Of a stretch of DNA of 64,000 nucleotides, positions 56,115-64,000 are shown piece by piece. A program made the translations under genes and the position numbers. Source of the DNA: JAJXZJ01 sp050012855 (GTDB lineage: Bacteria > Verrucomicrobiota > Verrucomicrobiia > Limisphaerales > J093); assembly GCA_050012855.1 (NCBI GenBank), contig JBEKGJ010000003.1, positions 62,001 through 126,000 on the forward strand, read 5' to 3'. The notes below the pieces were generated by a model. The model worked only from the letters and a program-made list of their open reading frames with translations. It made no database searches and was not told the origin of the DNA. How positions within the stretch are numbered: position 1 is the stretch's first letter; each line of letters starts with the position of its first letter.

Positions 56115-58820
56115 CTACGCCGGCAGGGGCGGCGCCGCGGCGTCGTCGGCTTCGTCATCGCGCTCCTCGCTGATCACGGGAGCGATGCCTTGGAGTTTGT
56201 CGCCGGGGTCGAGGTTGATGAGTTTCACGCCCATGGTGTTTCGGCCGGCTTCGCGGATGTCCTTCACAAACGTCCGCACCATCTGACCGCCAGCGGTGAT
56301 GAGCATGATTTCGTCGGCGTCCTTCACCGTCAGCGCGCCGACCACGCCGCCGGTCTTGTCGCCGACTTTCATGGTGATGCGCCCTTTGCCACCACGCGAC
56401 TGCCGCCGGACACCACTCTCAGACTGAACCAGATACTCGTCAAACGAGGTGCGTTTGCCGATGCCGTTCTCCCCGGCCACCAGCAGGGTAGCATCTGAAA
56501 CCACCACGGCCAGCGCGACCACTTCGTCGCCCTCCTCAAGCGTGATGCCCTTCACGCCGCCTGCCCCGCGCCCCATTGAGCGCACATCTGACTCGCTGAA
56601 GCGGATGCTCATGCCGTGATGAGTGATGAGCACCACATCATCGCCGGGATCCTGGATGTCATCCTTCTGACCACAACTTCCGCGGGTCAGTTTGACCTCA
56701 ATGAGCTTGTCGCCAGCATCGATGCCGATGGCGATGATGCCGACCTTACGGACGTTGCCGAATTCATTGAGCGAGGTCTTCTTGACGGTGCCGAGCTTCG
56801 TTGCAAAGAACAACTCGCCGGGTTGCATCCACGTTTCGTCTTCCTTTGCCGAGTTGGTTTTGGACGGGATGCGAATCATCGCGGCGACTTTTTCGTCGGC
56901 TTTGAGCTCAAGCAGATTGGCGATGCTGCGGCCCTTCGCGGCCCGGCCCATGTCCGGGATCTCGTGGACCCGTTCGACATACACACGGCCGCTGTTCGTG
57001 AAGAACATCAGGTAGTCGTGCGTGCTGGCGGTGAAGAGGTGTTCGATGAAATCGTTTTCCTCCTCGGTCGCACCCTCCCGCGTGGCCATGCCAATGACGC
57101 CCTTGCCGCCCCGGCGCTGCGAGCGGTAGGAGGACACATTCGTGCGTTTGATCAGGCCGTTGTGCGTCATCGTGATGATGACTCCCTCGTTCGCGATCAA
57201 ATCCTCGATGGCGATTTCGCCCTCGTCGGGCACCAGTTCCGTGAGTCGTGGCGTGGCGTACTTCTCCTTGATGGCGAGCAACTCGGTCTTGATGATCGTC
57301 AGCACGCGCTCTTCCCTGGCCAGAATGTCCAGGAGGTCCTCGATGACTTTCAGGAGCGCCCGGTATTCCGCGTCAACCTTCGCGATTTCCAGCCCGGTCA
57401 ACTGGTAGAGGCGCAGTTCGAGTATGGCGTCCACCTGGCGTTCGGTCAGCGTGTAAAAGCCGTTGACGAGGCGCGATTCGTTGCGGACCAGAATGCCCCA
57501 GCGCTCGACCAGGGGGCGGGTCCACTCGAAGGCGAGCAGTTTCACCCGGGCTTCGTCGCGGGTTTTGGACCCGCGGATGATGCGGATGAATTCGTCCAGG
57601 TTGGCCAGCGCGATGAGATAGCCTTCCAGGATTTCCGCCCGTTCCTCGGCCTTGCCGAGCAGGAAGCGGGTCCGCCGAAGGACCACTTCACGGCGATGGT
57701 CAACGTAGCAGGTGATGAGCTCCTTGAGGTTCAGCGTCTTGGGCTTGCCGTGGTCAATGGCCAGCGCGTTGACGGCGAAACTGGTCTCCAGCGCGGTGTG
57801 CTGATAAAGGTTGTTGATCACCACCTTCGGGATGGCGTCGCGCTTGATTTCGACCACCACCCGCGTGTTCTCATCCGATTCGTCGCGAATGGCGGTGATG
57901 TCCTTGAACTCCTTGATCTCGCCCTCGTTGACCAGGTCGGCGATGCGGCTGACCAGTTCCGCGCGGTTGACGTTGTAAGGAATCTCCGTGATGACGATTT
58001 GCTCGCGCCCGCCCTTGAGCTGCTCGATGCCGACCTTGCCACGGATGCGCACGCTGCCGCGGCCGGTCAGGAAGTACTGTCTGATGCCTTCGAGCCCGCA
58101 CACCATGCACCCGGTCGGGAAATCCGGGCCTTTGATGTGCTTCATCAACTGCGGGATCGTGATCTCCGGGTGGTCAATCTGCGCACAGACGGCATCGATG
58201 ACCTCGCCCAGGTTGTGCGGCGCGATGTTGGTGGCCATGCCGACGGCGATGCCCGTGCCGCCGTTGACGAGCAGATTCGGAAATGCGGCGGGAAAAACGG
58301 TGGGCTCGGTGCGCGTCTCATCATAGTTCGGCACGAAATCCACCGTGTCCTGGTCCATGTCCTGCATCAGCGCGGCGCCGAGGTGCGTCATGCGCGCCTC
58401 GGTGTACCGCATGGCGGCGGGGGGATCGCCTTCAATGGAACCGAAATTGCCCTGGCCGTCCACCAGCCGTTCGCGCATCGCCCACGGCTGCGCCATATGC
58501 ACGAGCGTCGGGTAAATCACCGCTTCGCCGTGCGGATGGTAGTTGCCGCTTGTGTCGCCGCAAATCTTGGCGCACTTGCGGTGCTGGCGGTTGGGAAACA
58601 ACGAAAGATCGTGCATCGCCAGCAGAATGCGGCGTTGCGAAGGTTTGAGACCGTCGCGCACGTCCGGCAGCGCGCGGGAGATGATCACCGACATCGAGTA
58701 GTCGAGGAACGAGTTCTTGATCTCGTCGGCGACGTTGATCCGCTCCACCTTCTCGTTGGCGGCAAACAGCGGGGTCGTCTCGGGCGGCAACTGGGGCGGT
58801 TGGGGTGGTTCTTCAGGCAT
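56115..58820 (-). CDS. gyrA: DNA gyrase subunit A
   Basis: A 901-residue subunit of normal length. The catalytic tyrosine is Tyr139 in AAMRYTEARMTHL; the GyrA box QRRGGKG, which separates gyrase from topoisomerase IV, is present in YRSQRRGGKGVIG. Six blade repeats of the C-terminal pinwheel follow. In the quinolone-binding region, HPHGEAVIYP, the positions matching E. coli Ser83 and Asp87 are Ala100 and Pro104. The C-terminus is acidic (EERDDEADDAAAPPLPA). It is downstream of gyrB, with a toxin-antitoxin pair in between. Confidence 0.97.
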   Translation of the reverse strand: MPEEPPQPPQLPPETTPLFAANEKVERINVADEIKNSFLDYSMSVIISRALPDVRDGLKPSQRRILLAMHDLSLFPNRQHRKCAKICGDTSGNYHPHGEAVIYPTLVHMAQPWAMRERLVDGQGNFGSIEGDPPAAMRYTEARMTHLGAALMQDMDQDTVDFVPNYDETRTEPTVFPAAFPNLLVNGGTGIAVGMATNIAPHNLGEVIDAVCAQIDHPEITIPQLMKHIKGPDFPTGCMVCGLEGIRQYFLTGRGSVRIRGKVGIEQLKGGREQIVITEIPYNVNRAELVSRIADLVNEGEIKEFKDITAIRDESDENTRVVVEIKRDAIPKVVINNLYQHTALETSFAVNALAIDHGKPKTLNLKELITCYVDHRREVVLRRTRFLLGKAEERAEILEGYLIALANLDEFIRIIRGSKTRDEARVKLLAFEWTRPLVERWGILVRNESRLVNGFYTLTERQVDAILELRLYQLTGLEIAKVDAEYRALLKVIEDLLDILAREERVLTIIKTELLAIKEKYATPRLTELVPDEGEIAIEDLIANEGVIITMTHNGLIKRTNVSSYRSQRRGGKGVIGMATREGATEEENDFIEHLFTASTHDYLMFFTNSGRVYVERVHEIPDMGRAAKGRSIANLLELKADEKVAAMIRIPSKTNSAKEDETWMQPGELFFATKLGTVKKTSLNEFGNVRKVGIIAIGIDAGDKLIEVKLTRGSCGQKDDIQDPGDDVVLITHHGMSIRFSESDVRSMGRGAGGVKGITLEEGDEVVALAVVVSDATLLVAGENGIGKRTSFDEYLVQSESGVRRQSRGGKGRITMKVGDKTGGVVGALTVKDADEIMLITAGGQMVRTFVKDIREAGRNTMGVKLINLDPGDKLQGIAPVISEERDDEADDAAAPPLPA

Positions 58821-58830
58821 GATCAGAAAA

Positions 58831-59265
58831 TCATTTCACCGGCGGGGGCGGGACGAGCGACAATCCGATGAAATCGGACGCCGCGCACACCCGCGGATCG
58901 CTGCTGCACATTTGCTCGCCGCCATGAAGTTCCGCGGTGGCGACGTGAATCGCATCCAGCGTCCGCAGCGGCACGTGCGGATGACATTGGTCAATCACCG
59001 CACCCGCGCGCTCGATGACGGGACGGCTCAGCGGCAGCAAGATCAATTCCTGATCGCGCAGCTTGTCCTGGAACAAGCGCCAGCCCGTCAAGCGTGCCAG
59101 CCGGGAAATCCGCCCCGCTCGTTCCTTGGCGAGCAGGGCGGACCGAACTTCCGCCACGGCGAGTTCCGATGTGACGACCGAGTGCCCCGTCACGACGCCG
59201 CTATACGCCGCGCTGTCCGGTTCGTGGCTGACCAATTTGACGATGACACAGGAATCGAGATACAT
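58831..59265 (-). CDS. PIN-domain (VapC-type) toxin between gyrB and gyrA
   Basis: A 144-residue PIN nuclease. Acidic site residues: Asp in MYLDSCVIVKLV, Glu in VVTSELAVAEVRSAL, Asp in LRTLDAIHVATAEL and Asp in QMCSSDPRVCAAS, where the last is the usual TxD position. The order is typical of VapC. Its start could be ATG 59265 or GTG 59274, the latter overlapping the antitoxin stop. It stops 10 bases before gyrA begins, on the same strand, so it is probably carried in the gyrase transcript. Confidence 0.8.
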   Translation of the reverse strand: MYLDSCVIVKLVSHEPDSAAYSGVVTGHSVVTSELAVAEVRSALLAKERAGRISRLARLTGWRLFQDKLRDQELILLPLSRPVIERAGAVIDQCHPHVPLRTLDAIHVATAELHGGEQMCSSDPRVCAASDFIGLSLVPPPPVK

Positions 59266-59270
59266 CGTCG

Positions 59271-59639
59271 TCACCAGCCACGCCCGTCGCGGTCCGCCCG
59301 GATGATCTCCTCGGCGAATGGCCCTTCGGTTTGCCTCGGCATCTTCCGGACCTGCTCCCAAGTGCCGGTGAAGACTTTCCGGGACCTGCGCTGGGTGACC
59401 GGCGACAACACCGCCTTCGGCTTGCCGTCGCTGGTGATGGTGACCTCCTGGCCACCCGCCACCAACTCCAGCAGCGCCGAGAATTTCGCCTTGGCCGCCC
59501 GCACCGGAATGGACAGCCCCACGCCGGGCAACGCCACCGCCTCGCTCAGCGCCAGGCAAGACGGTTTGGGAGGCGGGTATTCGATTGCGCGTTTCGCTTT
59601 CACGGCCCCAATGTAGTCACACGTGACCACATTCGTCAA
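59271..59639 (-). CDS. Phd/YefM-type antitoxin between gyrB and gyrA
   Basis: A 122-residue protein. Residues about 44-85 match the Phd/YefM fold: SIPVRAAKAKFSALLELVAG then GQEVTITSDGKPKAVLSPVT. The C-terminal half (SRKVFTGTWEQVRKMPRQTE, PFAEEIIRADRDGRGW) is the toxin-binding arm. The first 40 residues, before IPVRAAKA, are longer than usual; an internal start is possible. It begins six bases after the gyrB stop and is followed by the PIN toxin with a four-base overlap if the toxin uses GTG 59274. Confidence 0.8.
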   Translation of the reverse strand: MTNVVTCDYIGAVKAKRAIEYPPPKPSCLALSEAVALPGVGLSIPVRAAKAKFSALLELVAGGQEVTITSDGKPKAVLSPVTQRRSRKVFTGTWEQVRKMPRQTEGPFAEEIIRADRDGRGW

Positions 59640-59645
59640 CTCTTT

Positions 59646-62174
<2,529 letters not shown>

Positions 62175-62250
62175 AGTTCGTGGGCCGCTTCTCGATGTTC
62201 GCCGGAACTCCCCGCCGACGCCAAAAGGCATCGAAAAATCGAACCTTCAA

Positions 62251-62278
62251 AGTATAGGTCCGACGCGGCTTAACACAA
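62251..62278 (-). promoter_or_regulatory. Candidate gyrB promoter
   Basis: On the minus strand, TTGTGT is followed after 16 bases by TATACT, a good match to the vegetative -35/-10 pattern. Transcription would start about 70 bases before the gyrB ATG. It excludes the upstream ATG at 62231 only if the start lies inside the leader, which it does not, so the site does not decide between the two. Confidence 0.5.
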
Positions 62279-62428
62279 TCCCAATTTTCAGCCAGCCACA
62301 AGGAATTGTGGGCCGAAGACGGGACAGCAGCATTAGTTGTGGGGCCGCCTCAGCGTGACCGGGGCTCAACGAGGTGGCAGGACGGGCAGCCACGCCGGGC
62401 GGAAACCCGGCGGCGAATGGCCACCGGA

Positions 62429-62905
62429 CTAGGTTTGCGGCACGGAAAAGACCACGAACCAGGCGTCGTCAACATTGTCCTTGGCATCGCCGGCGATGAC
62501 CGCGATCCCGCCCTGGGTGAGCGATTTCAAGGGCTGCCGGACGGTCTTGGTCAACTTGCCCTCACCGAACAGCTTGACCTCCAGCGTTGCGTCGTCCACA
62601 AAGCGGACTTCCACCTCGCACTTGGAACTCATCTTGAGTCGTTTCGGCGCGGCGGAGGTGACCGTCGCGGGTTGCTGGCTGATCTCAAAGTAATTCTTCC
62701 ACTTGAAGACGCGGCAAAGCTTCTTCTTGATCGCCTCGTCGAGCTCCTTGTAGTTGGCGTCGGGCGGTTTGTTTCCATCGGTGCCCCAGATCAACTGCGC
62801 CTTCAACTTGACCTCCGCGGCGTGGACCGCCGCCCCACCGAGGCTGATCAGCGACAGAAAGCTGCCAAGCAGCATACAAAAACTTAACCGCAGACCGCCC
62901 TTCAT
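62429..62905 (-). CDS. Secreted hypothetical protein
   Basis: About 158 residues with a signal peptide (LSFCMLLGSFLSLISLGG, cleaved near VHAAE). The mature protein opens EVKLKAQLIWGTDGNKPPDA and has alternating strands and helices (YKELDEAIKKKLCRVFKWKN, CEVEVRFVDDATLEVKLFGE). It ends in DDAWFVVFSVPQT. The protein resembles small periplasmic proteins often found downstream of ECF sigma/anti-sigma genes in Verrucomicrobia, but I cannot name a family. ATG 62911, two codons upstream, is also possible. It lies about 50 bases after the anti-sigma gene. Confidence 0.65.
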   Translation of the reverse strand: MKGGLRLSFCMLLGSFLSLISLGGAAVHAAEVKLKAQLIWGTDGNKPPDANYKELDEAIKKKLCRVFKWKNYFEISQQPATVTSAAPKRLKMSSKCEVEVRFVDDATLEVKLFGEGKLTKTVRQPLKSLTQGGIAVIAGDAKDNVDDAWFVVFSVPQT

Positions 62906-62955
62906 ATTCATGGCCTATTCGCTAGCGCAAAAGCCCGGCTCCTGCAAGATGTGGT

Positions 62956-63432
62956 TTAGTGGCTGTCCACCCACACCACCGTCATGCCTTCGGATTCAGA
63001 GTGGAAAGTGAACGAACTCATGTCCTCAAGGGGGCTTTCGACCTCGGCGAGCAGGACCGTGCCGGCACGGGCATGTTCGCGCAGCGCCGGCACCGCAGCC
63101 ACGAGCGCCACGACGGCGATCGCTCCGACCGGGGCGAGAACGCGGAGCCACCGACGCCAGGGCGCGGACGCCGGGGCATCCGCCGCGGCGTGTTCGCGGG
63201 CTTCCCCCGCCGCGATCGCCCGTTCGATCTTCGACCAGTAGAATGCGCGCGAGTCCTCGAGCTTGCGCAGCGGCTCGCCCGCCGCCAGTGCCGCCCGGGT
63301 GTGGCCCAGCTCCGTTGCCAGCGCCCGCGCCGCCGGATCGGTGGCGACCAGGCGGCTCACCGCGGCAGCCTCCGAATCGGCGAGTTCGCCGTCCAGCCAC
63401 GACGAGATTCTGATTTCGGTTTCGCGGTTCAT
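62956..63432 (-). CDS. Anti-sigma factor with zinc-less RseA-like N-terminus
   Basis: A 158-residue protein. The N-terminal 60 residues, REIRISSWLDGELADSEAA-like (RETEIRISSWLDGELADSEA), are the pattern of RseA-type anti-sigma domains, which hold the sigma factor at the membrane. There is no HxxxCxxC zinc motif. One membrane helix (VLAPVGAIAVVALVAAVPAL) follows at about residue 100, and a short periplasmic tail of about 40 residues (EDMSSFTFHSESEGMTVVWV). Its start overlaps the sigma factor stop by four bases, so the pair is translationally coupled. Confidence 0.85.
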   Translation of the reverse strand: MNRETEIRISSWLDGELADSEAAAVSRLVATDPAARALATELGHTRAALAAGEPLRKLEDSRAFYWSKIERAIAAGEAREHAAADAPASAPWRRWLRVLAPVGAIAVVALVAAVPALREHARAGTVLLAEVESPLEDMSSFTFHSESEGMTVVWVDSH

Positions 63433-64000
63433 GGTAATCGTTCCTGCTTCAAGCCGGCCAGCAGCGTTGCCAGCCGCCGGCGGGCATAAAACAGCCGGGA
63501 CATGATGGTCCCGATGGAACAGCCCATCCGTTGGGCCACTTCTTTGTATTCCAGGCCTTCAAATTCATGCAAAACCAGCGCTGTGCGATGGGCCACCGAG
63601 AGCTGACTGATGGCCGCATCAATCCGCCGCCGCAGTTCCTCGCGTTCGAGGTTCTCCGTGGGATTGCTGATCACCACCGGCATCTGCCGTTCCACTCCGC
63701 CCTCCTCTTCCATGCCCTCGATGGACTCGGCGCGAAGCCGCTTCTGCCGTCGCAGATGGTCCAGGCACAGATTGATGGCAATCCGGGTCAACCACGTCGC
63801 GAACCCCGATTCGCCCTGGAACTGTTCAATCCGCTGCCAGGCCTTGACCCATGTTTCCTGGGAAAGATCAACCGCCTCATCCTCGTTGCGGACCATGCTG
63901 AAGGCGCGGGCGTAGATCTTATCGCGATGCCGGGCCACGAGTTCCTCGAAAGCCTGCATGTCGCCCCGTTGCGCCTGGCGCACCAGCATATCGTCACTGG
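63429..64000 (-). CDS. ECF RNA polymerase sigma factor (5' end beyond window)
   Basis: At least 190 residues of an ECF sigma factor. Region 2 is visible in DKIYARAFSMVRNEDEAVDL and QETWVKAWQRIEQFQGESGF, and region 4 with its helix-turn-helix in LVLHEFEGLEYKEVAQRMGC followed by GTIMSRLFYARRRL. ATG 63989 would start MLVRQAQRGDMQAFEELVAR, but the frame stays open to base 64000 with Ser-Asp-Asp just upstream, the usual beginning of region 2, so the true start is probably outside the window. The linker between regions 2 and 4 carries RQMPVVISNPTENLE. It is followed by its anti-sigma factor, with a four-base overlap. Confidence 0.9.
   Translation of the reverse strand, partial: SDDMLVRQAQRGDMQAFEELVARHRDKIYARAFSMVRNEDEAVDLSQETWVKAWQRIEQFQGESGFATWLTRIAINLCLDHLRRQKRLRAESIEGMEEEGGVERQMPVVISNPTENLEREELRRRIDAAISQLSVAHRTALVLHEFEGLEYKEVAQRMGCSIGTIMSRLFYARRRLATLLAGLKQERLP

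Overview
The window is a high-GC bacterial chromosome segment. Its gene content points to Verrucomicrobiota, probably the Pedosphaera/Limisphaera side of the phylum. This is an inference from DUF1080, DUF3616 and DUF3472 secreted proteins, a TAT-exported Gfo/Idh/MocA oxidoreductase, BspA-like leucine-rich surface proteins, sugar hydrolases, many toxin-antitoxin remnants, and long intergenic stretches full of small palindromic repeats. No 16S rRNA or tRNA gene was seen, so the assignment rests on this alone.

Layout. 1-11.0 kb: secreted hydrolytic and hypothetical proteins, including a DUF3616 protein, a zinc-ribbon protein, a PQQ-like propeller, a DUF1080 protein, a large zinc metalloprotease, a fucosidase fused to a peptidase, a TRIC/UPF0126 membrane protein and a DUF3472 protein. 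11.2-29.7 kb: an unbroken plus-strand block of electron-transfer genes with 52 CXXCH haem motifs plus two spaced variants (CX3CH and CX4CH). 29.9-40.3 kb: a Gfo/Idh/MocA protein, a zinc-ribbon/Sel1/trypsin fusion, several toxin-antitoxin loci and a tricorn-like S41 protease. 40.6-44.7 kb: pyrR-pyrB, a glutamine amidotransferase and a GDP-mannose epimerase-like protein. 44.7-49.7 kb: a long non-coding stretch, then a tandemly duplicated leucine-rich-repeat module. 49.9-56.0 kb: a GH31 glycosidase, an exported methyltransferase-like protein, a TPR protein, an antitoxin remnant, a secreted hypothetical and a Ser/Thr kinase. 56.1-62.2 kb: gyrA, a PIN/Phd toxin-antitoxin pair and gyrB. 62.4-64.0 kb: a secreted hypothetical, an anti-sigma factor and an ECF sigma factor.

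The standout is the 11.2-29.7 kb block. I read it as a complete route for moving electrons between the quinone pool and the cell exterior. Five inner-membrane quinone modules are present: a tetrahaem/FeS/NrfD set at 15.4-18.8 kb, a second such set at 19.9-22.4 kb, a seven-haem NapC/NirT-family cytochrome resembling Geobacter ImcH, and two multihaem-c/cytochrome-b fusions resembling Geobacter CbcL. Periplasmic carriers are three near-identical monohaem cytochromes. The outer membrane is crossed by an MtrA/DmsE-like lipoprotein cytochrome and an MtrB/PioB-like beta-barrel, and a nine-haem exported cytochrome could be the outermost partner. The direction of electron flow cannot be read from sequence.

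The most unusual single protein is the NrfD-like subunit at 17055-18800. An apparently intact cyclic-nucleotide-binding domain is inserted between its sixth and seventh membrane helices, suggesting a quinone-reactive membrane subunit gated by a nucleotide second messenger. A palindromic motif near 15174, 19760 and 27883 precedes three of the cytochrome transcription units and may be a shared control element.
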